Shown here piece by piece: positions 1 to 9,275 of a stretch of DNA of 64,000 nt. The stretch is from Stigmatella ashevillena (lineage in GTDB: Bacteria; Myxococcota; Myxococcia; Myxococcales; Myxococcaceae): assembly GCF_028368975.1 (NCBI RefSeq), contig NZ_JAQNDM010000002.1, positions 2,986,007 through 3,050,006 of the forward strand. The letters run 5' to 3'. Made by a program: the position numbers and the translations under genes. Each line of letters starts with the position of its first letter. Within the stretch, counting starts at the first letter, position 1. Under the pieces are notes generated by a model. It had not been told where the DNA came from and made no database searches. It saw only the letters and a list, made by a program, of their open reading frames with translations.

Positions 1-1
1 C

Positions 2-658
2 GGAGAGCACCCGCTGAGCCTGAGCCTGGATGCGCAGACCGAGTGGCGCATCTACCAAGGCGTGCATGAGCAGACCGGCCTGTTCCTCGCCTCCCAGCTG
101 GCGACTCCCGGAGGACTCTGCATCGACATGGGCGCCCACATTGGCCTGTACTCGGTGCTGCTGGCCTCGCTCGTAGGGCCGCAGGGCCGTGTCATCTCCT
201 TCGAACCTTCCCCCTCCGTCCGCGAGCGGCTTCTGGCCAACACCCAAGCCCTGCCTCAGGTGACGGTGCTTCCCTGGAGCGAAGTCCGCCGCCTGGATGA
301 GCTGCCCGAGGTACAGGCGCCCCGCCCCATCGATCTGCTCCACATCGATGGCGCAGGATGGGAGCCCAAGGTGTTCGACGGCGCCCCAGCGCTGCTTCGC
401 GCTCACCGCTTCCAGGCGCTGCTCCTCGAGGTGGGCCCTGGCTTCGTCCAGCCGGGCCTCCTGGCGCCGCTCTTCCCCTTGAAACAGTACGCCCTCTTCA
501 AGGTGCTCGCGCTGCCGTCACGCACCTCCTCTTTGCGGCTTCGGCCCGCCCTGGTTCCCGTGAACCTTCAGCAGCCGGACAACGCGCGGTTCCACCTGCT
601 GGCGATCCGCCGGGAACGCATTGGACGCGTGGTGGACCTCATGGCCCGCGGAGAGTGA
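2..658 (+). CDS. FkbM-family SAM-dependent methyltransferase, 5'-truncated by window edge
   Basis: The reading frame is open to the left edge, so the true start lies outside the window; a GTG at 62 is only an internal candidate. The SAM-binding motif I reads IDMGAHIGLYS and is followed by an acidic strand end (SFEPSP). A later IDLLHIDGAGWEPKVFDGA segment is the typical FkbM-family region after the SAM fold. The family O-methylates sugars or small secondary metabolites; the substrate cannot be told from sequence. It ends 19 bp before the stop of a convergent gene. Family assignment is good, but the function is generic. Confidence 0.8.
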   Translation, partial: GEHPLSLSLDAQTEWRIYQGVHEQTGLFLASQLATPGGLCIDMGAHIGLYSVLLASLVGPQGRVISFEPSPSVRERLLANTQALPQVTVLPWSEVRRLDELPEVQAPRPIDLLHIDGAGWEPKVFDGAPALLRAHRFQALLLEVGPGFVQPGLLAPLFPLKQYALFKVLALPSRTSSLRLRPALVPVNLQQPDNARFHLLAIRRERIGRVVDLMARGE

Positions 659-676
659 AGAACGCGCTGGAGCCGC

Positions 677-1549
677 TCAGGCCGGGGCCAGGGCCCCCAG
701 GAGGTGGACGGTGCCCTCGTCCGAGGCGACGCGAAAGGCCACCTCCCCCTCCTGCCGTGCCGTCTGGAACCGCACCTGGGAGTCCAGAAAGAGCGGGCGC
801 CGGAACTCGCACGTGAGCGTGAGGGAGGGCACCTCGCCTGCCTCTCCCATCTCCGCGAGGCACCGGCTCAGCGTCCACATGCCATGGGCAATGGCCCGGG
901 AGAACCCAAAGGGCCGCGCGGAGAGTGTCGTGAGGTGAATGGGGTTGTAATCCCCCGAAGCCTGGGCGTAGCGCCGCCCCATGTCGGCGGGGACCGTCCA
1001 GCGCGCGGGCCGGCTGTCACGAAACCGCCCATCCTCCTCGGGAGCGGTCCGCGCCTTGCGAGAGGCCTCCCCTGCCCCAGGCAGCCGGCGCAGCATGGTG
1101 GTGACGGCCTCCCAGACCCGCCCACCTTCGGATTCCACACGGGTACACAAGTCGAGTTCGCGGCCGAGGCGCGCTTCGCGCTGTCCCTCCAAGACGCAGG
1201 AGATGGCGAGCGGCGCATCTTCAGGCAACCGGCGGAACTGCCGGATGACGTTGCGGACATGAATCAGCCCCAGCAGCCGGTAAGGGAACTCAGGGCGGTT
1301 GAGCAATGCCATGTGCAGGGGCATGGCCAGCACCTGCGGAAAAGGGGCCGGCAAGAAACCGTCGGCCTCGAAGCCGCACACGGCGCGGTACCGCGAGAGC
1401 CGCGAAGGCTCGGCCACGACGTGCCGCACGCTCAGCTCCAGGCGAGGCACCTCGGCGACCCGCCCGGGCTTGCGCGTCACGGCGGCGCGCACCAACTGAA
1501 GTCCGAGCGACGGCAACGCAGGGAGTTCGAGAGAAAGCGGGGAGGACAT
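677..1549 (-). CDS. MaoC-like (R)-specific enoyl-CoA hydratase / double hot-dog protein
   Basis: A 290-residue protein, translated from an ATG at 1549 with AAGGA about 7 nt upstream; the frame stays open further upstream, but that part looks non-coding. The C-terminal half carries the hydratase-2 signature (YAQASGDYNPIH, then a GF..AIAHGMW segment), where the Asp and His are the expected catalytic pair of MaoC hydratases acting on (R)-3-hydroxyacyl-CoA. The N-terminal half looks like a second, degenerate hot-dog domain, as in double-hot-dog hydratases. It may act in fatty-acid or polyketide-type metabolism. It stands alone, convergent with the preceding methyltransferase. Confidence 0.8.
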   Translation of the reverse strand: MSSPLSLELPALPSLGLQLVRAAVTRKPGRVAEVPRLELSVRHVVAEPSRLSRYRAVCGFEADGFLPAPFPQVLAMPLHMALLNRPEFPYRLLGLIHVRNVIRQFRRLPEDAPLAISCVLEGQREARLGRELDLCTRVESEGGRVWEAVTTMLRRLPGAGEASRKARTAPEEDGRFRDSRPARWTVPADMGRRYAQASGDYNPIHLTTLSARPFGFSRAIAHGMWTLSRCLAEMGEAGEVPSLTLTCEFRRPLFLDSQVRFQTARQEGEVAFRVASDEGTVHLLGALAPA

Positions 1550-1628
1550 GCTCCTGTCCTTATCAATGATGAAGGCCTCCGTCCTGGAGCAAGGCGCCAG
1601 ACTCCCTGTCAGTTGAACGGTGAGCCCG

Positions 1629-2294
1629 TCACGAACCTGGGGGCCCCGGAATGACGGCGGTGGTGTAAAGCGAGTGCAAGTGCCAACCGAGCGTTTCGTA
1701 GAGCGCGCGGCCGTCCGTCGTGGCCACCAACACGCCTCTCCGTCCGCCTTTCTCCCTGGCGGCGGCCTCCAGCGCCAGGAGCAGGGCGCGCGCCAAACCA
1801 CGGCGGCGATGGTCCGGTTCCGTGGAGATCCGGTCATAGATGGCACAGTCACCCACGCAGGCCACCCGGCCGATCGCCGCCTCCCGCCCATCGGCGGCGA
1901 TAATCCGGGCGACGACGACCGACCTGCCGCCGGTCAGTTCGAGCGCATAGCCTGACGGCAGACGGCCACTCCCCGCCATCGGCCCATCGCACCGCATCAT
2001 GAAGCCAGGAGGGCGCAACACCCACCCTGGCGGCAGCCCGGGCATCACCCGCTCAGGCGCCTCGCAGACCTTCAGGAAGCACCAGGGCTCCACGATGCTC
2101 GCCGCTCGCTGCGCCACCTCACTGGACCCGCGCGCATACACATAACGCAGCCGCTGGTCAGGCCAGCCGACATCCACCCGCAGCGCCTCGCCGTCGCGGA
2201 CCGGCGGCGCCGTTCCTCGCGTGAGGGTCCATCCGTGCACCCAGGTCTCGACGAGCGCGGGATCGGCCCGCAGGGCCGCTTCAGCGGCTGTCAT
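1629..2294 (-). CDS. GNAT-family N-acetyltransferase
   Basis: About 221 residues from the ATG at 2294; an alternative in-frame start lies 39 nt upstream. The C-terminal third has the GNAT acetyl-CoA loop ([12 protein letters not shown]) preceded by a beta-strand ([13 protein letters not shown]) and followed by the ALYETLGW motif typical of the family. The N-terminal 110 residues resemble no domain I recognise and may set substrate choice. It lies on the same strand as the MaoC gene, 80 bp upstream of it, and could be co-transcribed. The substrate is unknown. Confidence 0.75.
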   Translation of the reverse strand: MTAAEAALRADPALVETWVHGWTLTRGTAPPVRDGEALRVDVGWPDQRLRYVYARGSSEVAQRAASIVEPWCFLKVCEAPERVMPGLPPGWVLRPPGFMMRCDGPMAGSGRLPSGYALELTGGRSVVVARIIAADGREAAIGRVACVGDCAIYDRISTEPDHRRRGLARALLLALEAAAREKGGRRGVLVATTDGRALYETLGWHLHSLYTTAVIPGPPGS

Positions 2295-2461
2295 GGACAG
2301 GGCCGCGGAATCTCCGCCGCGCCCACCGCACACGCCCGCCCCCCGCGCCGCCGGCTACCCTGTCCCACCAGGCTTTTCATCATCCGAGACACCCTCTTCT
2401 TGCCCAAGCCGCTTCAGAATCCTTCTCTCTTATTGGACCCAAAGGAAAGGCTCCCGCCACC

Positions 2462-3118
2462 GTGTTGTTCTTCGATTTGGAAGCCTACGTGCCCCCCCAC
2501 GACCGTTCGACGGGCTGGAGTTCCCTCGTGGTCAACCCCGTCAAGCCAGACCACGTCCTGCTGGGAGGTTGCTTCTTCAGCAAGCGCTTTGAGGCGCCCA
2601 TTCCAGAAGACCCGGCCATCGATGGGCTCTGGCTCTGGAACTTCGAATCCGAGGCCGCGCTCCTTCTCGCCATCAAGGCGCGCTTCGAGAAAGAGTGGCA
2701 CCTGCAACGCCAAGAGGCAGTCCGGATCCTCGGAAAGCCCGCGCAGGACTTGGTTGTCTGTGGCGCGGGCATCGCCAAATTCGACATTCCCGCCCTCTTC
2801 TGCCGCTCCCACGTCAACGGCATCTGCGACCCGGCCGAATTGTTCGAACTCTATTTCAAAGCACGTCCCATCGAGCTGTCCAATGTGGCCAGCTTCCTCT
2901 TCCGCTCCGAACGCATTCTCTATCCCAAGACCACGAAGGAGATGGCGGGACGGTTGGGATTGAGCGAGAAGAAAGGCTCTAGCAAGAGCGTCTGGGAGTG
3001 CTACGAAACCCGAGATTACGCAACCATCGAGCAGCGCACGCGCGCGGAGCTCTTGACCGTGCTCCACATCTACAAACGTTTGCAGGACCGGATTCATCAG
3101 TCTCATCCAACGAACTAG
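2462..3118 (+). CDS. Stand-alone PolB-type 3'-5' exonuclease-like protein (RNase H fold, DEDD superfamily)
   Basis: A 218-residue protein starting with GTG. The first residues read LFFDLE, a DxE Exo I motif placed exactly where DEDD exonucleases have it. A second motif, GIAKFDIPALF, near residue 102 matches Exo II. The C-terminal TRAELLTVLHIYKRL segment lies where Exo III (YxxxD) should be, but the invariant Asp appears replaced by Glu and the Tyr is not in place. No polymerase domain follows. It could be a nuclease of the predicted PolB-like exonuclease group or an inactive derivative. Base composition is slightly less GC-rich than its neighbours. Function is inferred from motifs only. Confidence 0.6.
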   Translation: MLFFDLEAYVPPHDRSTGWSSLVVNPVKPDHVLLGGCFFSKRFEAPIPEDPAIDGLWLWNFESEAALLLAIKARFEKEWHLQRQEAVRILGKPAQDLVVCGAGIAKFDIPALFCRSHVNGICDPAELFELYFKARPIELSNVASFLFRSERILYPKTTKEMAGRLGLSEKKGSSKSVWECYETRDYATIEQRTRAELLTVLHIYKRLQDRIHQSHPTN

Positions 3119-3138
3119 CGGCGTGTTAATGTCACGTC

Positions 3139-3948
3139 ATGAAGACACTCGTGAACCGCACTGCTGTCGTGACAGGCGCGGCCAGCGGCATCGGCAAGGC
3201 GCTGGCCCATCATCTCGCAGGAGAGGGCTGCCATCTGGCGCTCGTGGACATTGATGGCGATGGGCTGGCGCGCGTGCGCTCCGAGCTTGCCAGCACGGGG
3301 CGCACGGTCTCCACGCACATGGCCAATGTCGCGGATCGTACCCGGATGTTTGCGTTGCCCGAGGAGGTGCTGGCCGCCCATCGGCAGGTGCATGTGCTCA
3401 TCAACAACGCGGGCGTGTCGGTGGCGGGCCGGTTCGAGGACGTGAGCCTCGAAGACATGGATTGGATCTTCGGCGTGAACTTCTGGGGAATGGTTCATGG
3501 ATGCAAGGCATTCCTTCCCCACCTGCGGCGCGAGTCCGAGGCGCACATCGTCACCCTGTGCAGCTCCTTCGGGCTCTTGGGCTTTGCCGGAAAGACAGGC
3601 TACAGCGCCACCAAGTTCGCGGTGCGCGGCTTCAGTGAGGCATTGCGCGCCGAGCTGCTCGGCAGCCCCATTGGCCTCACCACCGTGTACCCGGGGCCGG
3701 TGGACACCAACATCGTGCGCACAGGGCGCGCGGTGCACGCGGCGCAGCGCGAGGCCGAGGCGCGCTTCGTCGCGGGCCGCTCCATTCCTGCCGAGCAGGT
3801 CGCGCGCCGCATCGTCCGCGGCATCCGGCGCAACAGCGCCCGGGTCCTGGTGGGACTCGACTATCACCTCATCGACTGGATGACCCGGCTGTCGCCCGAT
3901 CTGGCGCAGGAGCTGACCGCGAGGCAATCCCAGCGCATGCCCTTCTGA
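3139..3948 (+). CDS. Short-chain dehydrogenase/reductase (SDR)
   Basis: A 269-residue classical SDR. It shows the Rossmann glycine motif TGAASGIG at residues 12-19, an acidic strand end (VDID), the NNAG motif near residue 92, and the catalytic set Ser142, Tyr155 and Lys159 (YSATK). The C-terminal extension is rich in Arg, as in SDRs annotated as family oxidoreductases of unknown substrate. The ATG start fits the beginning of the Rossmann fold. It lies 20 bp after the exonuclease-like gene on the same strand. Substrate and direction of reaction are not visible. Confidence 0.85.
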   Translation: MKTLVNRTAVVTGAASGIGKALAHHLAGEGCHLALVDIDGDGLARVRSELASTGRTVSTHMANVADRTRMFALPEEVLAAHRQVHVLINNAGVSVAGRFEDVSLEDMDWIFGVNFWGMVHGCKAFLPHLRRESEAHIVTLCSSFGLLGFAGKTGYSATKFAVRGFSEALRAELLGSPIGLTTVYPGPVDTNIVRTGRAVHAAQREAEARFVAGRSIPAEQVARRIVRGIRRNSARVLVGLDYHLIDWMTRLSPDLAQELTARQSQRMPF

Positions 3949-3971
3949 AGAATGGGTGTAGAACTCCCGTC

Positions 3972-4613
3972 ATGAGCACACCGGGCGTCCCCCCCCCCAC
4001 GACTCCCCCCTACCTGCTGAGAACGCCGCGACTCATCCTGCGGTGCCTGGCACCCGACGATGCGGTGCGCAGGAAAGAGGCGGTGGACTCCAGCGGGGTT
4101 CATCTGGAGAACTTCTTCTCCCATGCCTCCGGGTGGCCGATTCCCCTGAGCACCCATGCGGCGATCGTCCGCAAGCAGCGGGGCCAGTTCGATCTGGATC
4201 AAGATCGCGGCTACGGCGTCTTCGAGCCAGAGACGGGCCGGATGCTGGGGGAGACAGGCCTTCTCAAACGCGCCGGCCTCGAGGCCCTCGAGCTGTTCTA
4301 CTGGCTCCGCCATGACGCGCTGGGTCAAGGCATCGCCACGGAGATGGCCTCGGCGATGGTCAAGACCGCCTTCGAGTTCGACCAGGTGAAGCGCATGGAC
4401 GTGATGTGCGACCCCGAGAACGAGCGAAGCGCCGCCATGGCACGAAGGCTGGGGTTCACCTTCGAAGGGCGGCTGCGCGACCGGAGGCTCGCGCCCCACC
4501 ACGAGCGGAAAGACCTGCTGTGTTTCACCCTGCTGGCTTCCGAGTACCCCCACACGTCCGCCCGCCAGCTCTCCCTCCAGTACTTCGATTTTCTCGGGCA
4601 CCCCCTCCCCTGA
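3972..4613 (+). CDS. GNAT N-acetyltransferase, RimJ/RimL type
   Basis: A 213-residue protein with the RimJ/RimL opening (LLRTPRLILRCLAPDDA) and the acetyl-CoA loop near residues 117-123 (LGQGIATEMA), then the ENERSAAMARRLGF motif that defines this branch of acetyltransferases. Family members acetylate protein N-termini, aminoglycosides or small amines. A proline-rich stretch of about eight residues precedes the domain. The gene is 23 bp downstream of the SDR and may be co-transcribed, though no functional link is evident. Confidence 0.8.
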   Translation: MSTPGVPPPTTPPYLLRTPRLILRCLAPDDAVRRKEAVDSSGVHLENFFSHASGWPIPLSTHAAIVRKQRGQFDLDQDRGYGVFEPETGRMLGETGLLKRAGLEALELFYWLRHDALGQGIATEMASAMVKTAFEFDQVKRMDVMCDPENERSAAMARRLGFTFEGRLRDRRLAPHHERKDLLCFTLLASEYPHTSARQLSLQYFDFLGHPLP

Positions 4614-4771
4614 GCCAGCGGTGTGGCAATTCGCCCGGGCCCGCGTGGCGTTCTGCCACGGTCTTGCCCCAGCCGGACCGGTCTCTCCGAGGCGGCACCC
4701 GAAGAGGCATGTGCCTTGCTCCGGGCACCCAGGACGCAGGGGACAGAGCCCCGGCGGAGACCTGGTGGGAG

Positions 4772-5956
4772 ATGCAACGGCTGGAAGTTCTCGACGGACT
4801 GCGGGGCTACTTCCTCGTCTTCATGGTGCTGAACCACCTGACCTTCGCGGGCGGCTATCTGCTCGTGAAGCTCAACCATGGCGAACTGGGCTACGTCCAG
4901 GATGCTCCCGGGTTCGTCTTCCTGTCCGGCCTGCTCCTGGGGCAGGTCTACGGCGCGCGCATGCAGAAGCACGGCTACCGGGCGGGGGCCTCCAAGATCT
5001 ACCACCGCGCCTTCGAGCTCTACCGGTACACCGCCGGCTGCCTCCTGGCCATCATCGCCCTGGGCTTTCTGCTGACCGAGTCCTCCGTCTACTGGGAGCC
5101 CTGGCTCTGGCGGCTGGCCCAGAACGACTGGGGCTTCGCGCTGGCCGCGGCGGCGCTGCTCTACCAGCCGACGTACATGGACATCCTGCCCCAGTACATC
5201 GTCTACCTCGCGCTGTCGCCTCGGCTCGTGTGGCTGTGCGTCACCGGCCGGTGGAGGAAGGTGGCGATCGGCTCACTGCTGCTCTGGCTTGGCGTGCAGT
5301 TTGGCGTCCACCTGCCGCTCGCCAGCGCCATCGACGCCGTGATGGGCGCCCTGCACACAGGACTCGTCTTGCGCGCGCACTTCAACGTGCTCGCCTGGCA
5401 AATTGTCTTCATGGGAGGCCTGGTCCTGGGATGTCTGACGTCGATCGGCCAGTTGGACTGGCGGCGTGTCTTTGATCCCGCGCGGCGGGGGCTCGTCGAA
5501 GCGGCGCTCTGCATCGTCGTCTTCTTCATGATCTGGCGTCTGGGAATGACCTGGGAACTCTTCCCCGAGGCCATGCAGGCGCGCCTGCGGACCTTGGAGG
5601 TCCGGGCGGAGTTCAGCATGATGTTCCTGCTGAACTTCGCGGCCCTGTCCTATCTGGTGGGCTGGCTCATCATCGGAGGGGTGCGCTCGGATTCCGCCTG
5701 GGCCCGCCGAGCGGGAGAGGGGCTGCGCGCCCTCTTCACCCTGCCCTTCCTCCGGCTCCTCGGCCGTCACTCGCTCCAGGTCTACGTCTGGCACGTGCTC
5801 GTCATCTACCTGCTGAAGGCGGTGGACTACCACCATGGGCCCTTCAACGAGCTGACGAAGACTGCCATTGCCGCGTCGGCCGTTGCGTCCCTCGCCCTTC
5901 CTGCCCTGCTCAAGGAACACCGGACCGCCGCGGCGGCCGTCACCGCGGAGCCCTAA
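4772..5956 (+). CDS. OpgC-like polytopic membrane acyltransferase
   Basis: About 394 residues from the ATG at 4772, where a GGGAG stretch sits just upstream and the conserved N-terminus MQRLEVLDGLRGYF begins; the same frame extends further 5' but overlaps the preceding gene with non-protein-like sequence. LDGLRG, followed by GFVFLSGLLLG, is the signature of OpgC/acyltransferase-3 proteins, which add acyl groups such as succinyl to periplasmic glucans or other envelope glycans. About ten hydrophobic helices can be counted. The late HSLQVYVWHVLVIYL segment is also typical of OpgC. No glucan synthase (OpgG/H) lies next to it, so its acceptor is unknown. Confidence 0.75.
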   Translation: MQRLEVLDGLRGYFLVFMVLNHLTFAGGYLLVKLNHGELGYVQDAPGFVFLSGLLLGQVYGARMQKHGYRAGASKIYHRAFELYRYTAGCLLAIIALGFLLTESSVYWEPWLWRLAQNDWGFALAAAALLYQPTYMDILPQYIVYLALSPRLVWLCVTGRWRKVAIGSLLLWLGVQFGVHLPLASAIDAVMGALHTGLVLRAHFNVLAWQIVFMGGLVLGCLTSIGQLDWRRVFDPARRGLVEAALCIVVFFMIWRLGMTWELFPEAMQARLRTLEVRAEFSMMFLLNFAALSYLVGWLIIGGVRSDSAWARRAGEGLRALFTLPFLRLLGRHSLQVYVWHVLVIYLLKAVDYHHGPFNELTKTAIAASAVASLALPALLKEHRTAAAAVTAEP

Positions 5957-6022
5957 CCCTTGGTTCGAGGTCAGGGTCTCGCCGCGCGCCTGAGGAGCAC
6001 AGACGCGTGGCTCGGACTCCTC

Positions 6023-6988
6023 TCAGAACGGGCGAGCACCGTTGATGATCGCATCGCACTGCCTGCCGCAGACCGTTTCAGGCGCCAGCGGATCACCGCC
6101 CGAGCCCTGCGTGGCCACCACCGCGCCCACCGCCGCCGCCGTCACCACGGCTCCCACGCCGGCCCAGACGTACCAGCGCTTGAACCACGGGCGGGAGGCG
6201 CTCGCCTCCGCCTCTTGCGGCAGGGGGGCGAGGGGCGAGGGGTTGGAGGTGACAGCGGGCTCGGGAGGCATGAGGTTCGTCTCCTTGGGGGTATCCGCGC
6301 GGGCCACCGGCGCGATCGACGCGCCGGGCAGGGGCCGCAGGTAGGCGGTCACCGTGTAGTCCTTGCCCGCCCGCACGGTGATGCGCTGCTTGTCCGGCTC
6401 GAAGCCCTCGCGGCTGACCACAATCTCGTGGGAACCCGGCTTGAGCACGATGCCCGTGAGCGGCACCGCCCCCTTCGGCTGGCCGTCGATGGCCACCTGG
6501 GCAGAGGCCACATCCGAGCTCACCGCCACCACTCCCGCCACGGCATTCAGCGAGACGGCCACCTCGGCCGTCTTCCCCGGCGCGACCGTGATGCGGCGGA
6601 TGAAATCGGCATACCCGGGCCTGCGGACCGCGACGGTGTGCTCTCCCGGCGTCACCTCCAGCGCGTCCAGGGGAAGCACGCCCACCTCCGTGCTGTCCAG
6701 GAAGAGGCGCGCGCCCTTGACGCCGCCCCCCAGCTTCACGAGCAGCCCGGTCTTCTGGGCCACCATGGGGACGGCCAGATCGTCCTCGGCCTCTGCGGCG
6801 GGCTTGGGCGGCGGCTTCTTCGCCGGGGGCGTCTTCTTGGCGCGCCGCTTGGCGGGCTTCGGCTTGGGCTTGGACAAGGACTCGACCGGCTCCAACTCCA
6901 AGGGCACGAAGAGATCATCCTGGGCAAAGGCCCCAGGCGCCAACAAGGCAGCCACGACAGCGAGGACGGCGAAGCGGCGAAGGGACAT
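6023..6988 (-). CDS. PEGA-domain exported/membrane protein
   Basis: About 321 residues. The ATG at 6988 gives a clean signal peptide (MSLRRFAVLAV...AFAQDD). A Lys/Pro/Ala-rich stretch follows at about residues 40-65. Two PEGA repeats come next, recognisable by PGEHTVAVRRPGY and PGSHEIVVSREGF near residues 125 and 195. A hydrophobic helix (WYVWAGVGAVVTAAAVGAVV) then precedes a short tail with two cysteines. PEGA proteins in myxobacteria are surface or periplasmic and usually of unknown function. No clear ribosome-binding site precedes the ATG, so the start is uncertain. It is divergent from the next lipoprotein. Confidence 0.75.
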   Translation of the reverse strand: MSLRRFAVLAVVAALLAPGAFAQDDLFVPLELEPVESLSKPKPKPAKRRAKKTPPAKKPPPKPAAEAEDDLAVPMVAQKTGLLVKLGGGVKGARLFLDSTEVGVLPLDALEVTPGEHTVAVRRPGYADFIRRITVAPGKTAEVAVSLNAVAGVVAVSSDVASAQVAIDGQPKGAVPLTGIVLKPGSHEIVVSREGFEPDKQRITVRAGKDYTVTAYLRPLPGASIAPVARADTPKETNLMPPEPAVTSNPSPLAPLPQEAEASASRPWFKRWYVWAGVGAVVTAAAVGAVVATQGSGGDPLAPETVCGRQCDAIINGARPF

Positions 6989-7071
6989 GAGGAGCAGAAG
7001 GTTAGAGAGTCGTAATTGGAGGGTCAAACACCGTACCGCCCCGCCCTGGCGTGGTGAAAGATGCGCCCCCC

Positions 7072-7629
7072 ATGTCTCGATCCGTCGCCTCGGCCCTGGT
7101 TCTCGGAGCCCTTGCCATCTCCGGCCTTGCCGCCTGTCCCTCCCACCCTCCTGCGCCCGGGGTTCGCACCGAGCCTCCCGTGCGCATTCCCCCTGGCTGC
7201 GGCCAGGATCTGTCGGGCGAGTACCGCCACACGGAAAACCCCGCCTTCCACTATCTGTCCCGGGATGACGGGCGCACCCTGTCGCTGACCCTGCTGCGGA
7301 CCCGGGCGGATGGCGGCGTGGAACAGGCCCCGGACCCGGGAGCCATCTCCCTGATGTTGACCCGGACACCGGACGGCTTCCTGGGGGTGACGCATGCCAC
7401 GGGCTTCAATGTCTCCGGCAGCCCCTGCCCGGTGACCTTCCCCACGGAGATCACCGCTTGTGGCGGGGACAGCCTCACGCTGCGCACCGTGGCGAGCACC
7501 GCGATCGACGAGGCCTGCCAGCCCCCCACGAGCGGCCCCGTGCCCCAGCGCGTAGAGCACGTGCTGCGCCGGGACAGCCCCCTCAGCCCGGGCGCACCCG
7601 ATGCGGGCACATCCGACGCGGGGACTTGA
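7072..7629 (+). CDS. Lipoprotein of unknown function
   Basis: About 185 residues from the ATG at 7072 (an in-frame start seven codons earlier is possible). The signal peptide ends in a lipobox LAAC, predicting diacylglyceryl modification and outer-membrane attachment. The body contains four further cysteines, probably in disulfides, and the protein ends in an Asp-Ala-Gly repeat (DAGTSDAGT), a tail common in myxobacterial lipoproteins. I recognise no enzymatic domain. It converges with the glycosyltransferase gene, only 8 bp away. Confidence 0.7.
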   Translation: MSRSVASALVLGALAISGLAACPSHPPAPGVRTEPPVRIPPGCGQDLSGEYRHTENPAFHYLSRDDGRTLSLTLLRTRADGGVEQAPDPGAISLMLTRTPDGFLGVTHATGFNVSGSPCPVTFPTEITACGGDSLTLRTVASTAIDEACQPPTSGPVPQRVEHVLRRDSPLSPGAPDAGTSDAGT

Positions 7630-7637
7630 GCAGACGC

Positions 7638-9152
7638 TCAGGCCACCCGGCGGGCCTGCTCCTCGGGTGACTTGAGCGTCGCGGACGCCTCGGCGGGCTT
7701 CAACCGGCCGCGCAGCAGGCTGGAGAGCCCCACGTACAGGAAGCCGGCCTGGAAGAGGATGATGAAGGGCACCGAGGTGTAGATGCGCGCGTCGATGGCG
7801 AACCAGAGCGCGCCGGTGAAGTACGCCGCGAAGAGCAGCTCGATGAAGGGCATCAACGTCTTGGTGCCCAAGTAGCTCTTCTGCACGCGCTTGAGGCTCT
7901 TGCCCTCGGAGCCCGTCTTGGGCGTCCGCGCGAAGCCCGACTGCTGGTTGAGCAGCGCCTCCAGCACCGCCTTGGCGTTGTTGATGGCCAGGCCGATGCC
8001 CAGGCTCATCAGGAACGGCAGGTACTTCAGCCGGGCCCAGCCGCTCACGCCCTGCTCGCGCTGGGTGGCCACGTAGAAGACGCACACGCTGGCGGTGGCG
8101 GTGACGAAGAAGGGCAGGTCCAGGAACAGCGTCCCGTAGAGCCCATGGTGGAAGCGCACCACCATGGACATCGGCATCAGCACCGACAGGAGCACCATCA
8201 ACAGGTAGGCCATGTTGTTGGTGAGGTGGAAGAAGGCCTCGCGCTTCACCACGAACGGCAGGTCGCTCTTGAGGATGGTGGGCAGCAGCTTCCGGGCCGT
8301 CTGGATGGAGCCCTTGGCCCAGCGGTGCTGCTGGCTCTTGAAGGCGTTCATGTCCACCGGCACTTCCGCCGGGGAGATGACCTCCGGCAGGAAGATGAAC
8401 TGCCAGCCCTTGAGCTGGGCGCGGTAGCTCAGGTCCAGATCCTCGGTGAGCGTGTCGTGCTGCCAGCCGCCCGCGTCCTCGATGGTGGCCCGGCGCCAGA
8501 TGCCCGCCGTGCCGTTGAAGTTGAAGAAGCACCCGGAGCGATTGCGCGCCGTGTGCTCAATGATGAAGTGCCCGTCCAGGAAGATGCTCTGGGCCTGCGT
8601 CAGGATGGAGAACTCGCGGTTGAGGTGGCCCCAGCGCACCTGCACCATCCCCACCTTCGCGTCCGAGAAGAACGACACCGTGCGCTGCAAGAAGTCGGGG
8701 CTTGGCACGAAGTCCGCGTCGAACACCGCCACGAACTCACCCGAGGCCACCTTCAGCCCATGCTCCAGCGCGCCCGCCTTGAAGCCCTGCCGGTTCTCCC
8801 GGTGGATGTAGACGATGTTGAGGCCCTTGTTCCGGTGGCGCTCCACGCACGCACGGGCAATGCCGCACGTCTCATCCGTGGAGTCGTCCAGCACCTGGAT
8901 CTCCAGCAGCTCCCGTGGGTAGTCGATGCGGCACACCGAATCCACCAGCCGCTCCACCACATACATCTCGTTGAAGATGGGCAGCTGGATGGTGACGCGG
9001 GGCAAAGCGGGCAGCACACCCTTGGGCGTGGGCAGCTTGAACTTGTGGCGGTAGTACAGGTACGCCATCCGGTACCGGTGTGAGCCATAAACGGCCAGCA
9101 CACACAGGACGGTGAAGTACACGCCCAGGAAGATGATCTCGACGGTGGTCAT
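7638..9152 (-). CDS. Processive family-2 glycosyltransferase, cellulose/mannan-synthase-like
   Basis: A 504-residue inner-membrane enzyme. One N-terminal membrane helix (residues 4-24) precedes a GT-A domain with all expected motifs: DDSTDE with Asp89/Asp90, DAD at 145-147, TED at 236-238 and QQHRW at 274-278. This is the D,D,D,QxxRW signature of processive beta-glycan synthases. Three or four C-terminal membrane helices would form the export channel. No PilZ domain and no bcsB/bcsZ-like partner are present, so the product (cellulose-, mannan- or other glycan-like) cannot be named. It stands alone, with an AT-rich inverted repeat upstream. Confidence 0.85.
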   Translation of the reverse strand: MTTVEIIFLGVYFTVLCVLAVYGSHRYRMAYLYYRHKFKLPTPKGVLPALPRVTIQLPIFNEMYVVERLVDSVCRIDYPRELLEIQVLDDSTDETCGIARACVERHRNKGLNIVYIHRENRQGFKAGALEHGLKVASGEFVAVFDADFVPSPDFLQRTVSFFSDAKVGMVQVRWGHLNREFSILTQAQSIFLDGHFIIEHTARNRSGCFFNFNGTAGIWRRATIEDAGGWQHDTLTEDLDLSYRAQLKGWQFIFLPEVISPAEVPVDMNAFKSQQHRWAKGSIQTARKLLPTILKSDLPFVVKREAFFHLTNNMAYLLMVLLSVLMPMSMVVRFHHGLYGTLFLDLPFFVTATASVCVFYVATQREQGVSGWARLKYLPFLMSLGIGLAINNAKAVLEALLNQQSGFARTPKTGSEGKSLKRVQKSYLGTKTLMPFIELLFAAYFTGALWFAIDARIYTSVPFIILFQAGFLYVGLSSLLRGRLKPAEASATLKSPEEQARRVA

Positions 9153-9275
9153 CGGTGACGCTCAACCCCTACCGCGAGTTCCGCCTCGCGGTCCTTCCCT
9201 GCGCGGCCGAGAAACTGCGACTCACGCTGACCGCCGCTACCGGATCCGCTGAGCCCCCGCCACGTATGTGCCCGG

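Noticed and set aside
5992-6022. GAGGAG/CTCCTC inverted repeat between the OpgC-like gene and the PEGA gene
   Set aside because: Six-base arms with a 19-nt loop and no U-tract could occur by chance.
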